Shown here: positions 8,880-18,552 of the stretch, one piece after another
How the letters are laid out: every line of letters begins with the position of its first letter
Position numbering within the stretch: the stretch's first letter is position 1
Origin: Bifidobacterium asteroides DSM 20089
Lineage (GTDB): Bacteria > Actinomycetota > Actinomycetes > Actinomycetales > Bifidobacteriaceae
NCBI RefSeq assembly: GCF_002715865.1
Contig: NZ_CP017696.1
Coordinates: 2,108,001 to 2,172,000, forward strand
Length of the DNA stretch: 64,000 nt
Direction: 5' to 3'
Translations under genes and position numbers: made by a program
The notes under the pieces: generated by a model
Told to the model about the DNA's origin: nothing
Database searches by the model: none
What the model saw: only the letters and a program-made list of their open reading frames with translations

Positions 8880-10790
8880 ATGACCCAGGAAGAACGCATG
8901 CAGCTGCCCGATAGGGTACGGACCAACGGGGCCACCCCCAACCCCTGGTGGGCCAACGCAGTGGTCTACCAGATCTATCCGCGTTCCTTCCAGGACACCA
9001 ACGGCGATGGCTACGGTGACCTGCCGGGCATCACGCAGCGGCTGGACTACCTGGCCGACCTGGGCGTGGACGTGATCTGGCTCAGTCCGGTCTACAAGTC
9101 CCCCCAGGACGACAACGGCTATGACATCGCCGATTACCGGGACATCGATCCCATCTTCGGCACCATGGACGACATGGATGAGCTTCTGGACCAGGCCCAC
9201 CGTCGGGGAATCAAGGTGGTCATGGACCTGGTGGTCAATCACACCTCGGATGAGCACGCCTGGTTCCAGGCCTCCCGCGACAGGGAGGACCCGCACGCCG
9301 ACTGGTACTGGTGGCGGCCCGCCAAGGCCGGCCACGAACCCGGCACCCCTGGCGCAGAGCCCAACCAATGGGGATCCTGCTTTGGGGGCTCCGCCTGGCA
9401 GTACGATCCGCAGCGCGGCGAATATTACCTGCACCTGTTCTCCAAGAAGCAGCCCGACCTCAACTGGGAGAACCCCCAGGTCCGGCAGGCCGTCTTCGAC
9501 ATGATGAACTGGTGGATGGACCGGGGCATCGACGGATTCCGCATGGATGTGATCGTCATGATCTCCAAGACCGTCGACTCCGAGGGCCGCCTGCCCGGCG
9601 AGGACGGATCGGCCATTGCTGACGGTCCCGTGGGGCCTGAGGGGTACTCGTCCTCGGTGCCTTTCTGCGTGGACGGCCCCAGGCTGGATGAGTTCCTCCA
9701 AGAGATGCGCAGCCAGGTCTTCCAGGATCGGCAGGGTTACCTGACCGTGGGGGAGGCTCCCCGTCTGGCGCCTGCCCGCAGCGGGCAGATCACCGACCCG
9801 GCCAACCACGAGCTGGACATGCTCTTCCTCTTCACCCAGACCGAGGTTGACACCGGGGACAGCAAGTGGGACATCCGTCCCTTCCGAGTTCCCAGGCTCA
9901 AGGCTGCCATGGACGAGCAGCAGCAGGCTGTGGCCAAGGCCGGATGGGCCAGCCTCTACTTCGACAACCACGACCAGCCCAGGATCGTCTCCCGCTGGGG
10001 CGACACCTCCAGTGAGGGGCTGCGCTCGCGTTCGGCCAAGGCCCTAGGGCTCCTCCTGCACATGCACCGGGGGACCCCCTACATCTATCAGGGCGAGGAG
10101 CTGGGCATGACCAATGCCGGCTTCACCAGCCTCGACCAGTACCAGGATCTGGAGTCCATCAACCTCTACCATCAGCGGGTCGATCAGGCGCACGAGCAGG
10201 ATCCGGAGTCCATGATGGCCGCCCTGGCCTATATGAGCCGCGACAACGCCCGCACCCCCATGCAGTGGGACTCCACCAAGTTCGCCGGCTTCACGGCTCC
10301 ATACGCCCCCAAGGAGCCCTGGCTGGCCGTCAACCCCAATAGGGACAAGGTCAACGCCAAGACTGAGCAGCGTGATCCGGATTCGGTCCTGGCCTTCTAC
10401 CGGGAGCTGATCCGCCTGCGTCATACCAATCCGGTCGTGGCGGCCGGCGGCTTCACCCTTCTGGATCCGGATGCGGACCAGATTTACTCATTCACCCGTT
10501 CCCTGGACCAGGCGCCCGAGCCCAAGTCGGGACCCGAGGCTGCCAGCGTTCTGGATGCCCTGCCCTGTCAGCGCCTTCTGGTTGTGGTCAATCTGAGCAG
10601 CCGCCCGGCCTCACTGCCGCCTGAAACCGCCGCACTTCTGGGCCTGGACCAAACCGGATTCACCTCCATGGCCCTCGGAGCGGTGGACCCCGATCGAATC
10701 CTCATATCCACCTACAGACCGGAGCAAACCGCCAGCTCCCTGCTGACCGGCCGTCTCTCCCCCTGGGAGGGCTTCGTCTACCGACTCTGA
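8880..10790 (+). CDS. GH13 alpha-glucosidase / oligo-1,6-glucosidase
   Basis: A cytoplasmic GH13 exo-glucosidase releasing glucose from short alpha-glucosides such as isomaltose-type sugars, sucrose or trehalose-like disaccharides. It opens with WWANAVVYQIYPRSF and carries the (beta/alpha)8 motifs: MDLVVNHTSD, GFRMDVIV with nucleophile Asp223, TVGEAP with acid/base Glu292, and FDNHDQPR with transition-state Asp365. At 636 residues it is slightly longer than typical oligo-1,6-glucosidases. No signal peptide is visible. GGAGG lies just before ATG 8880. The OtsA-OtsB fusion gene follows on the same strand about 160 bases away, so both may serve glucoside or trehalose turnover. A 7-bp hairpin at 10791-10818 follows the stop. 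Confidence 0.88.
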   Translation: MTQEERMQLPDRVRTNGATPNPWWANAVVYQIYPRSFQDTNGDGYGDLPGITQRLDYLADLGVDVIWLSPVYKSPQDDNGYDIADYRDIDPIFGTMDDMDELLDQAHRRGIKVVMDLVVNHTSDEHAWFQASRDREDPHADWYWWRPAKAGHEPGTPGAEPNQWGSCFGGSAWQYDPQRGEYYLHLFSKKQPDLNWENPQVRQAVFDMMNWWMDRGIDGFRMDVIVMISKTVDSEGRLPGEDGSAIADGPVGPEGYSSSVPFCVDGPRLDEFLQEMRSQVFQDRQGYLTVGEAPRLAPARSGQITDPANHELDMLFLFTQTEVDTGDSKWDIRPFRVPRLKAAMDEQQQAVAKAGWASLYFDNHDQPRIVSRWGDTSSEGLRSRSAKALGLLLHMHRGTPYIYQGEELGMTNAGFTSLDQYQDLESINLYHQRVDQAHEQDPESMMAALAYMSRDNARTPMQWDSTKFAGFTAPYAPKEPWLAVNPNRDKVNAKTEQRDPDSVLAFYRELIRLRHTNPVVAAGGFTLLDPDADQIYSFTRSLDQAPEPKSGPEAASVLDALPCQRLLVVVNLSSRPASLPPETAALLGLDQTGFTSMALGAVDPDRILISTYRPEQTASSLLTGRLSPWEGFVYRL

Positions 10791-10818
10791 GGAAAACCCC
10801 GCCGTCGGCACGTTTTCC
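10791..10818 (+). terminator. weak hairpin after GH13 gene
   Basis: GGAAAAC pairs with GTTTTCC across a 14-base loop directly after the stop codon. There is no following T tract, so termination is doubtful; it may just be a processing hairpin. Confidence 0.25.
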
Positions 10819-10952
10819 CGGCTAGAGTGGAAGTCAGCGATGCCCTGATGGGCCTGTGCGGACCGGTCGGGTCCGCGGGTCCCGGGGCGATGGGTTCGCG
10901 CTGTGGTCAATCCCGACGATTCCGGCGCGGACGGGAAAAGAAAGCGGGTTGC

Positions 10953-13418
10953 ATGTCTCGTCTGATCATCGTCTCCAACCGTTTGCCCATGTCCTTGCAG
11001 GCACAGGAGGACGGCTCTTACACCTTGCGCCAGAACGTGGGGGGACTGGCCACGGCCATCGGCCCCTACCACCATTCCCATAAGGACTGCCTCTGGATCG
11101 GCTGGAGCGGCATCGATCCTCAGAAGTACTCGGAAAAGGAGCTGGACCGCATCCGTCAGGCCTACCGGGAGAGCCGGTGCATTCCTATCTTCCTGAGCAA
11201 GGAGGAGCTGAATGGATACTACGCCGGCTTCTCCAACAACACCCTCTGGCCGCTCTTCCATGACTTCTCGCATGAGGCCGTCTTCCGCCAGGAGGACTGG
11301 GAGATGTACCGCAAGGTCAACATGCGTTTCGCGCAGGTGGTGGAGCCGCTCATCCGCAAGGGCGACACCATCTGGGTCCAGGACTACCACCTGATGCTCC
11401 TGCCCAAGATGCTGCGCGAACGTTACCCCGATGCCTCCATCGGCTGGTTCCTGCACGTGCCCTTCCCCAGCGCCGAGATCTTCCGCTCCCTGCCATGGAG
11501 CCGCGAGATCCTGGAGGGTGTCCTGGGCGCCAACCTGATCGGCTTCCATACGGTGGACTTCTCCGCCAGCTTCCTGGCTTCGCTGCACAGGCTGCTGCCC
11601 GAACTGCCGGTCAACCGGGACGGTGTGGTCGAAATGCCTGACGGCCACCGAGCAGCCATCGACGCCTTCCCCATCGGCATCGACTACAACCTCTACCGGC
11701 GTACCGCCCACTCCGGCCTGGCCCGGGCCATGCGTCGAGGAATCGACGAGGTCTGCGGCAAGTCCCCCCGTCATCGCTACCGCACCTCGGTGACTGCCGA
11801 GGGCGTGGCGGCCAACGAAGCCGCCACATCGGACGCCAACTGGTGGAGCCACTACATGGAGAAGGACATCCCCGAGTCCACGCTGGCCAAGCAGGCGGCT
11901 TCCTCGGTGGGCAGCCGCTCCAACAAGGTCATCGTTTCGGTGGATCGGCTGGACTACACCAAGGGTCTGCCCGAGCGGCTTCAGGCCTTCGGCCGCATGC
12001 TGGACAAGTACCCTGAGTGGGTGGGCCATGTCACCTACTACCTGCTGGCCACCCCCTCGCGTGAGGTCGTCGAGTCCTATCAGCGGCTCAAGGCCCAGGT
12101 GGACCAGTTGGTGGGGGAGATCAACGGCCGCTACTCCCTGCTGGCCTGGACCCCCATCCACTACATCACCCGTTCCCTGTCCATCAAGCCTGTCTGTGGC
12201 ATCTACACGGCCGGCGATGTAGCCCTGGTCACCCCCCTGCGTGACGGGATGAACCTCGTTGCCAAGGAGTACCTGGCCTGCCATGACGGACGCGACGGCA
12301 CCCTGGTCCTGTCGGACATGTGCGGGGCAGCCGACGAGCTGACCGATGCCTTCATCGTCAATCCCTACGATATCGACATGGTCTGCGAGGCCCTGCACAA
12401 TGCCCTGGAGATCACCCCCGAGGAGTCCAAGCGGCGCAACATCCGCATGCAGGCCCGACTCAAGGTGCGCACCGCAGCCAACTGGTGCACCTCGTTCCTC
12501 GACTCCCTGCGGCAGGTGTCCACTCCGGGCATGACGGACAGGAGGCTGCGTATGGATCACCACAACGCCATCGTTCATCAGTGGGACGGCGCCCATCGTC
12601 GTCTGGTCCTGTGCGACTATGACGGGACGCTGACCCCGCTTGTTCGCCGTCCTGAGCGGGCCAAGCCCACCCAGGCCCTTCGCCGCCTGCTGACCCAGGT
12701 GGGAAGCAATCCCGATGTGGACTTCCTGCTGGTCTCCGGCCGCAGCCATCAGATCATGCAGGACTGGTTCGGTGACCTGCCGGTGGGGCTGATTGCCGAG
12801 CATGGCGCCTGGAACCGCAACCTGCCCGGCAGCGACTCGGAGGAGTGGCAGCGGGCGAAAGGTCTGCCCGACTCCGATACCTGGCAGAAGGTGATCCGGC
12901 CCATCATGGATGAGTCGGCCACCAGGGTCCCCAACTCCTTTGTGGAGAGCAAGTCCGATGCGGTGGCCTGGCATTACCGGATGAGCGATGCCCAGGTGGC
13001 CGACCAGGAGCGTCAGGATCTGCTCCATCGCCTGCGCGGAGTAGTGGTCGGCCTGGGGTTGATGATCATGGAGAACTCCAAGGTCGTCGAGGTCACCCCT
13101 GTGGCCACCAGCAAGGGCCAGGCCATCCTGCCCTTCGTCAACAGCGGCGACTACGACTTCATGATGGCCTTGGGCGACGATGAAACGGACGAGACCATGT
13201 TCGCCGTCATGCCTGATAAGGGCTGGACCATCAAGGTCGGGCCCGGCCAGACCAAGGCCCGGCTGCGGGTCAACGATCCGACCGCGGTCACTCTGCTGCT
13301 GGCCGACCTGGGTGCCGGTGTGGCCCGTGACTCCAATGAGCCCGTGGCATCCCACGACTTCCGCGACGACCATACCGTGGTCGACGAGGCGCATGCCCAG
13401 CTCACTGACGACAAGTAA
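10953..13418 (+). CDS. otsA-otsB fusion: bifunctional trehalose-6-phosphate synthase / trehalose-6-phosphatase
   Basis: Makes trehalose from UDP-glucose (or another NDP-glucose) and glucose-6-phosphate, then removes the phosphate. Residues about 1-510 are a GT20 domain ([11 protein letters not shown] start, [40 protein letters not shown]). Residues about 540-820 are a HAD phosphatase with [11 protein letters not shown] (Asp555, Asp557) and [11 protein letters not shown]. The two activities are separate proteins in E. coli; fusions are known in eukaryotes and some bacteria. ATG 10953 starts the conserved N terminus. The frame stays open to 10827, but that stretch has no family features. Trehalose would serve as an osmolyte or stress protectant. 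Confidence 0.9.
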   Translation: MSRLIIVSNRLPMSLQAQEDGSYTLRQNVGGLATAIGPYHHSHKDCLWIGWSGIDPQKYSEKELDRIRQAYRESRCIPIFLSKEELNGYYAGFSNNTLWPLFHDFSHEAVFRQEDWEMYRKVNMRFAQVVEPLIRKGDTIWVQDYHLMLLPKMLRERYPDASIGWFLHVPFPSAEIFRSLPWSREILEGVLGANLIGFHTVDFSASFLASLHRLLPELPVNRDGVVEMPDGHRAAIDAFPIGIDYNLYRRTAHSGLARAMRRGIDEVCGKSPRHRYRTSVTAEGVAANEAATSDANWWSHYMEKDIPESTLAKQAASSVGSRSNKVIVSVDRLDYTKGLPERLQAFGRMLDKYPEWVGHVTYYLLATPSREVVESYQRLKAQVDQLVGEINGRYSLLAWTPIHYITRSLSIKPVCGIYTAGDVALVTPLRDGMNLVAKEYLACHDGRDGTLVLSDMCGAADELTDAFIVNPYDIDMVCEALHNALEITPEESKRRNIRMQARLKVRTAANWCTSFLDSLRQVSTPGMTDRRLRMDHHNAIVHQWDGAHRRLVLCDYDGTLTPLVRRPERAKPTQALRRLLTQVGSNPDVDFLLVSGRSHQIMQDWFGDLPVGLIAEHGAWNRNLPGSDSEEWQRAKGLPDSDTWQKVIRPIMDESATRVPNSFVESKSDAVAWHYRMSDAQVADQERQDLLHRLRGVVVGLGLMIMENSKVVEVTPVATSKGQAILPFVNSGDYDFMMALGDDETDETMFAVMPDKGWTIKVGPGQTKARLRVNDPTAVTLLLADLGAGVARDSNEPVASHDFRDDHTVVDEAHAQLTDDK

Positions 13419-13874
13419 GACAGGTCACCGCTAACCGCTACCGGTGGCAGCTAGTGAATGCCGGCAAGTTTACGAGTGGCTGGTGGCGATCACCAACCAC
13501 CGGCGGCAGCCTGCAATGACTATGGTCGGTCTGGTGCGACCGTTGCCTTCTGTCGCCTGTCCTGTCTGTCGGTGGCGACTGGCGAAGGGTGCCGGCAACT
13601 ATTGGCCGCAGACGGACTTTTGTTCATCATACCGACTTGTTTGTCCAGCTTGGTCGCATTGGCCTACCAATCTGTCTGTTGGCATGCCGATCCGTCTGGT
13701 GTTGGTGACTCACCTGGTTATCGGCCTGGTTGTTTCAATCCTCTCTCATACTTATCTGGTCCTCGGGTGCCCAAACGTCCGATTGCTCACATGTTTTGGT
13801 TTTTGGCATGTTTGGGTGTCCACCATGTTGACGGCTGACCCCATTGGTCGGGACCGGCCGACCATACTTGGAGC
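13419..13874 (+). other. 456-base intergenic region upstream of ilvA
   Basis: No recognisable gene or tRNA. It contains several short GGTGGC/CCACC complementary stretches around 13480-13510, and a 6-bp palindrome with a 6-base loop (GGTCGG/CCGACC, 13846-13863) ending 11 bases before the ilvA start. This long leader could hold the ilvA promoter and an operator or attenuator, but I cannot identify a leader peptide with Ile/Thr/Val codon runs. Confidence 0.4.
13846..13863 (+). repeat. short palindrome before ilvA start
   Basis: GGTCGG-GACCGG-CCGACC forms a 6-bp stem immediately upstream of the ilvA start codon at 13875. It could be an operator or hide the ribosome binding region. The evidence is the symmetry alone. 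Confidence 0.35.
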
Positions 13875-15140
13875 ATGGATACTTCAACAATCACGGCCTG
13901 TCTTGAGGCCGATCATGCCGCTGACCTGCGCAACGCCGCCCAACGTCTGGAAGGTGTTGCCCGCCATACCCTTATCGAGGAATCCGATGACCTGGGTGCG
14001 CGGATAGGCCATCGCGTTCTGCTCAAGCCGGAGAATCTGCAGCTGACCGGATCCTTCAAGATTCGTGGAGCTTATAACAAGGTGGCCTCGTTGGATCAGG
14101 ACGAGCTGGACCGCGGCATCGTCACCGCCTCCGCCGGCAATCATGCCCAGGGGGTGGCTTTTGCCGCACGCAGCCGTGGCGCGAAGGCCACGATTGTCAT
14201 GCCCCGGATCACTCCGCCCCTCAAGGTCGATGCCACTCGGGCCTATGGCGCCGAGGTTGTCCTGCAGGGCGAGGTCTTCGACGAAAGTTCCGATTACGCC
14301 TTGGGTCTGGCACGTGATCGCGGCATGACCTTCGTCCCGCCTTTTGACGACTACGAGGTCGTCTGCGGTCAGGGAACCATCGCCATGGAGATTCTTCAGG
14401 ATGTGCACGATGTCACCGATATCGTGGTTCCCCTAGGTGGGGGCGGGCTGGGCGCCGGAGTGGCGCTCGCCGTAAAGACCTTCAAGCCTGAGATCAGAGT
14501 CATTGGAGCCACCCCGGTCGGATCTCCGGCCTGGCGTGAATCCCTGACAGCTGGTCATGTGGTCGCAGCAGACCGGATGCGTACGGCCGCCGAGGGCGTG
14601 GCCGTCAGGCGTCCCGGCGATCTGAACTACGCTCTGCTCAGCCGCTATATGGATGATCTGGTCCAGGTGACTGAAAGCGACATCTCCGAGATGATCCTAT
14701 TCATGCTGGAGAAGCACAAACTGGTGGTCGAGGCGGCTGGCGCCGTCTCCCTGGCGGCCTTGGGCCAATTGGATCTGCAGTCCGAGGTCTTCCGGTCGGC
14801 CCCGGGGCCGCATGTGATCGTCCCCATTATCTCGGGCGGCAACATCGACACGGTAACCATGGGTGCGGTCATCCAGCGGGGGATGATCTCCCGCGGACGC
14901 ATCATGCAGTTCGGCGTGGAGCTGCCCGACGTTCCTGGTCAGCTGGTCAAGGTGGCCACGGTCCTGGCCGATCTGCGCGCCAATGTGATCGAGCTCAACC
15001 ACGATCAGTTCAAATCCTCCGGCCACTATGACAACGGCGTGCTCTTGGAAGTGACCGTGGAGACCAACGGCCCCGATCACATCACCCAGATTCTGGATAC
15101 CTTGCGCAGTCGAGGCTTCCAGGTCCATCAGAACTACTGA
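13875..15140 (+). CDS. ilvA: threonine ammonia-lyase (threonine dehydratase), biosynthetic type
   Basis: PLP enzyme converting threonine to 2-oxobutanoate plus ammonia, the first step toward isoleucine. SFKIRGAYN carries the PLP lysine (Lys62), VTASAGNHAQG contacts the phosphate, and VPLGGGGLGAG is the glycine-rich PLP phosphate loop. The C-terminal part from about residue 330 (GRIMQFGVELPDVPGQL) is a single ACT-type regulatory domain, giving a 421-residue protein like the shorter actinobacterial form, not the 514-residue E. coli form with two regulatory ACT-like domains. ATG 13875 has GGAG only one base away, so translation could be weakly initiated or leaderless. Confidence 0.9.
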   Translation: MDTSTITACLEADHAADLRNAAQRLEGVARHTLIEESDDLGARIGHRVLLKPENLQLTGSFKIRGAYNKVASLDQDELDRGIVTASAGNHAQGVAFAARSRGAKATIVMPRITPPLKVDATRAYGAEVVLQGEVFDESSDYALGLARDRGMTFVPPFDDYEVVCGQGTIAMEILQDVHDVTDIVVPLGGGGLGAGVALAVKTFKPEIRVIGATPVGSPAWRESLTAGHVVAADRMRTAAEGVAVRRPGDLNYALLSRYMDDLVQVTESDISEMILFMLEKHKLVVEAAGAVSLAALGQLDLQSEVFRSAPGPHVIVPIISGGNIDTVTMGAVIQRGMISRGRIMQFGVELPDVPGQLVKVATVLADLRANVIELNHDQFKSSGHYDNGVLLEVTVETNGPDHITQILDTLRSRGFQVHQNY

Positions 15141-15677
15141 GCACTAGGTCCCGATTGGATCCGGTGCCGGTGTCTGTGCCTGGCATCCGATGTTCGGGAC
15201 AATGATGGACCATGATCATCGCCGAGAGAACAGTCAGAATGGTCGACGCCTTTGCTGGGCTTGGCTGATGGGACTTGCTGGTTCTTAAAGGGCCAATCTA
15301 TGGCGATTCTTGTGCTGCCTTGCGTCTTATCACAGGCGGAGTCCCTTTCTTGATGCTCTCATGAGGCCTGCCCTTTGCGCCGGCATCGGTCAGGGCCGCG
15401 TCCCAGAGAGCGGCCGCATGCTTCAGCGACTGCTTGATTCTGGTGACGAGGTTTCGTGTTTTGGCGTAGTTCGAGCCCATTTGGTTCTGGAGCGAATTCC
15501 GTACCCCGGCCTGTGGAGGGGCGCATGATGACGCGGCTGGTGTTGTGCCTCTTCTGGGCGCCCGACTTGGGTGCTTATCCACACCATGAGCAGCCTGGGC
15601 TTCTCCCTGTCCGGCCAGATGTGGGTGATGCCTTTCCCCAGGGTCGTCACGGTCTGCGGTTGGAGGACGTGGGTATA
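15141..15677. other. 537-base intergenic region, start of accessory island
   Basis: No recognised gene. On the minus strand there is an open frame of 94 codons (15298-15582), including KTRNLVTRIKQSLKHAAALW, and an overlapping one at 15423-15650 in another frame. Together they read like a decayed, frameshifted protein, but I cannot name a family. It marks the change from housekeeping genes to the bacteriocin-type island. Confidence 0.3.
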
Positions 15678-16349
15678 TCAGCCTATTTCGATAATCGACG
15701 AACAGATTTGCTTTATTTCTTCATTGTGCGTTGAGATGATGACGGCGGCACCTTGTTGGGCAAGTTCGCACAGTATACGTATTACGACGTTGGCGTTGTC
15801 TTGATCCAGCGCAGATGTCGGCTCGTCTGCAAGAATGACACTCGGCTGTTTGAGCAGGAGCCTTGCGAGGGCGATTCTCTGTTGTTCCCCGCCCGATAGG
15901 GTGTAAATCTTTTTCTTCTGTGAACCTTTCATCCCGACGATGTCAAGTACGCTGTCGATTCGTTCGTCCCGTTCCTTGCGATGCTCGCGCTTCTTCATTT
16001 TGAGGGGAATCTGCAGGTTACGCGATACGTTCCACTGTTCGACAAGACCATAGTTCTGGAATAGAAATCCTATGTTTTCGCGAAGACACACTCGCTGTCC
16101 CTTCCTGCTCTTGTGTAAGTAACCGGAACGGAATGTCCCTTCGTTGTAAGTGACCGATCCTTCATCGAAGTCCTCCAACAAGCCGACGCAGTTGAGCAGG
16201 GTCGTCTTGCCTGCACCGGACGGCCCGCTCACTGCGATTATGGAACCAGGTCCAGCGTCGAAGGACAGTCTCGACCATAAGGTGTGTTCTGCAAATCTCT
16301 TGGTAAGTCCTTCGACTTTCAATGTCGGCTGCATGCCTGCGTCTGTCAT
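15678..16349 (-). CDS. ABC transporter ATP-binding protein, lactococcin-972-type bacteriocin export group
   Basis: Cytoplasmic ATPase of a two-component ABC system. Walker A GPSGAGKTT, Q-loop FLFQNYGLVE, signature LSGGEQQR and Walker B VILADEPTS are all intact. The stretches GLLEDFDEGSV and LSGGEQQRIALARLLLKQPS resemble the ATPase subgroup found beside lactococcin 972 family bacteriocins (from memory of that family, not a search). GGAGGGAG abuts the ATG at 16355 and is correctly spaced for the ATG at 16349, so I take 16349. The membrane gene ends 25 bases upstream, so the two form an operon. It probably exports a bacteriocin or protects the cell from one. At 223 residues it is a typical stand-alone ATPase. 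Confidence 0.82.
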   Translation of the reverse strand: MTDAGMQPTLKVEGLTKRFAEHTLWSRLSFDAGPGSIIAVSGPSGAGKTTLLNCVGLLEDFDEGSVTYNEGTFRSGYLHKSRKGQRVCLRENIGFLFQNYGLVEQWNVSRNLQIPLKMKKREHRKERDERIDSVLDIVGMKGSQKKKIYTLSGGEQQRIALARLLLKQPSVILADEPTSALDQDNANVVIRILCELAQQGAAVIISTHNEEIKQICSSIIEIG

Positions 16350-16374
16350 ATGCATCTCCCTCCGCACCGCGGAT

Positions 16375-18456
16375 TCACGGGCGTTTGATGTCGTCGGCAC
16401 GGAACCTTGATTCGTATGCCGATACGGTAATGGCCATGATGAGGCTGGATCCGGCGAAGAGCAATGTTCCAGCCACCAGATCCGCAACCTTGTTCATCGA
16501 GCCGATCATGCCGACTGCCATGAGGGTCAGCAGCACCCCGGTGTTCTGCATGATAAGGAAGCCTCCATGTCTTCTGAAAAACCCGTATCCATGGATGAAT
16601 TGGACGAAGGAGAGCCTGCGTCGTCTTGCGCAATACGCGGCCGAGCACACAAGGATGGCCATCATGGCAGCGGCCAGACCGAACGATATGGCTATAATGT
16701 CCCCGCGTTGCTCGTTCCTGGATAATGACAACGTATACGCCACCGAGTCTTTGGCGTTGTCAATACCCTGGAAGTTTCCAGAGATTCCATAATGGTCCAG
16801 CTTGCTTTGCAAGAGTTCCGGATCAGAGAACAATACACTATCGCTTGATGTGTATGACAGGTATACCATGGGGCTGATCAACCCTGACGATGGGGATGTG
16901 ACGGCTACCACTGGATCTTTCAAAGACAGCCTCTGCTGATCTTCCGCAGGCATGAACTGGGTCCCCGAGAAGAGAGATATGTCTTGGCCCGAACGTGTGC
17001 GGACCAGGACGCCGTGAGGGTTGCAGGAATATGGTTTCTGTTTCTGGGTAACACCCAGTTGGCACTGTGTCTTGAAATATTCGGCATATTTCTTCAATAA
17101 GGCTCCGGGGTCCCCTTTATATGATGAAGGCACCAGGAGTGTGAAAGCCCCGATATCTCTTCCAACCACTTTAACCGGTTTCCCATCAAGTCCGGCAATG
17201 GATTGTTTGTCAAGATAGTTCGGACTCACTATCATCGAATCGGATCCGTCCGGTTCGTAAGGATCATTGTTCCCATCAGCGGGACGAACGGAGTCACCAT
17301 TATACCCGACCAACATCGCCTTCCCCCTGCCGTCAAGATCCTCGATCACTTTCATCAGGGGAGGCGCTGCCCGGAGCATATCCTCCTGTGTGGTGTTGAT
17401 TGAAAACCTCAGGACATATTGATCCGAGATGCGAGACCACTGTGCCAAGGACCGGCTGGTGCTCTGTACCGCGCTGATTCTATTCAGAGAACCGCTGATG
17501 GTGCCAAAGAGAACAGCCACTACTATGAACTGGGCAAAACCCGCAATAATGCCATCACGGAGTTCGTTGCCCTCTCCGTTGAGAACGGCGGGTATTCGAT
17601 CGCGGAATGCACTGGCACCACCTAAAGCCAACGCTAGGAAGACAAGATATGCTGTCAATACAGCCACGGCGACAAACAGCGCTCGAAGGAGTCGCCAAAT
17701 CTGGTGGAAGTTATTGATAAACCAGAGGAAAGGTAATCCCACTAAGGTAATTGTCACCAATCCCACGGCGAGTGTGGCGAGCAGTGACGCCAGCTCGCCG
17801 ACGAGTATCCTTCCGCTGGTATAACCGTGCATCGCCTTGATCGCATGTATCTTCCTGTTCCTGGACAGGGAATACGCGGTGGAAACCACCAATGTGATGG
17901 CGATGATAACGACTCCCGCCCAAAGGCCACCCCTCCCTAACGCGTATATCATCGCAGCTATCCAGAAGCCTCGTGACCAGAGGCTTTGTGATTCGTCAAC
18001 CACTATCCGGGAACGTGACAAAGCCTTGGCGAGCTGTTCCATATGCGACCTATCCGCATTGGTCGCATAGCTTCCGCGCAAGTCCTGGGTGGTAATCTCC
18101 TCAAAAGAAACTACTTTCGTTGACTGGTCACGCGTTGAAAAGGAAGGATAATCGTACCCTCCATTTCGTTGAAAAGACTTTTGGTCACCCACAAAGGCCA
18201 CGAGAACACGAGACTTCATTGAATCACGAAATGAAGGTTGGATTTTGAAGACATTAATCCCTAAATTTCTTGATGCTTGAGCAATCGCACGCACGGCATC
18301 CGCCTTCGTCGCGGTATCAACCCTCTCGACGGTGAAAGAGGTACCGGTACCTGCCGGAAGCTCCTGGTCGATAGTGATAAGCATCTCGAATGTCACCACC
18401 ATGGTGAGAATCAAGGAAGCCCAAACCGTCAACCGTTGAATCCAGTGAATTCGCAA
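16375..18456 (-). CDS. bacteriocin-associated integral membrane protein (putative immunity/export, lactococcin 972 type)
   Basis: A 693-residue membrane protein with one N-terminal segment (about 9-27), a first external domain, four segments between about 165 and 320, a large second external domain (about 320-590), and three C-terminal segments (about 590-685). This roughly seven- to eight-segment layout with FtsX-like character, plus the following ATPase gene, matches the 'bacteriocin-associated integral membrane protein' family linked to lactococcin 972 loci. The start is a TTG at 18456 preceded by GAGGTGA, a strong Shine-Dalgarno. The stop of the broken leader ORF lies 6 bases before it, suggesting translational coupling. 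Base composition is lower in GC than the housekeeping genes. Exact role (immunity or secretion) is inferred. Confidence 0.75.
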   Translation of the reverse strand: MRIHWIQRLTVWASLILTMVVTFEMLITIDQELPAGTGTSFTVERVDTATKADAVRAIAQASRNLGINVFKIQPSFRDSMKSRVLVAFVGDQKSFQRNGGYDYPSFSTRDQSTKVVSFEEITTQDLRGSYATNADRSHMEQLAKALSRSRIVVDESQSLWSRGFWIAAMIYALGRGGLWAGVVIIAITLVVSTAYSLSRNRKIHAIKAMHGYTSGRILVGELASLLATLAVGLVTITLVGLPFLWFINNFHQIWRLLRALFVAVAVLTAYLVFLALALGGASAFRDRIPAVLNGEGNELRDGIIAGFAQFIVVAVLFGTISGSLNRISAVQSTSRSLAQWSRISDQYVLRFSINTTQEDMLRAAPPLMKVIEDLDGRGKAMLVGYNGDSVRPADGNNDPYEPDGSDSMIVSPNYLDKQSIAGLDGKPVKVVGRDIGAFTLLVPSSYKGDPGALLKKYAEYFKTQCQLGVTQKQKPYSCNPHGVLVRTRSGQDISLFSGTQFMPAEDQQRLSLKDPVVAVTSPSSGLISPMVYLSYTSSDSVLFSDPELLQSKLDHYGISGNFQGIDNAKDSVAYTLSLSRNEQRGDIIAISFGLAAAMMAILVCSAAYCARRRRLSFVQFIHGYGFFRRHGGFLIMQNTGVLLTLMAVGMIGSMNKVADLVAGTLLFAGSSLIMAITVSAYESRFRADDIKRP

Positions 18457-18462
18457 ATCACC

Positions 18463-18552
18463 TCACCCACCCAAAACAAAGAGCAGACACATGCCGGCCG
18501 ACAAGGCAGGAGCTGCCATTCATGAAGCAACAACTTTCCCAAACTTCCTCAT
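18463..18552 (-). pseudogene. remnant of a secreted peptide (bacteriocin-like precursor) gene
   Basis: An AAAGGAGA Shine-Dalgarno precedes ATG 18552. The frame reads MRKFGKVVAS, a TGA at 18520-18522, then MAAPALSAGMCLLFVLGG and a second stop, all in one phase. The basic start and hydrophobic tail look like a signal peptide with no mature domain. Lactococcin 972-type precursor genes normally sit exactly here, just ahead of the membrane protein, so I read this as a decayed precursor. It could instead be a short leader peptide that couples translation into the TTG start of the next gene. Confidence 0.45.

Noticed and set aside
10611-13394. Very long open frame antisense to the trehalose synthase/phosphatase gene
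   Set aside because: It is the mirror of a high-GC coding gene; it has no family motifs, and the plus-strand protein is clearly real.
13444-14007. Open frame running from the ilvA leader into ilvA
   Set aside because: It overlaps the clear ilvA gene in another phase and has no recognisable features.
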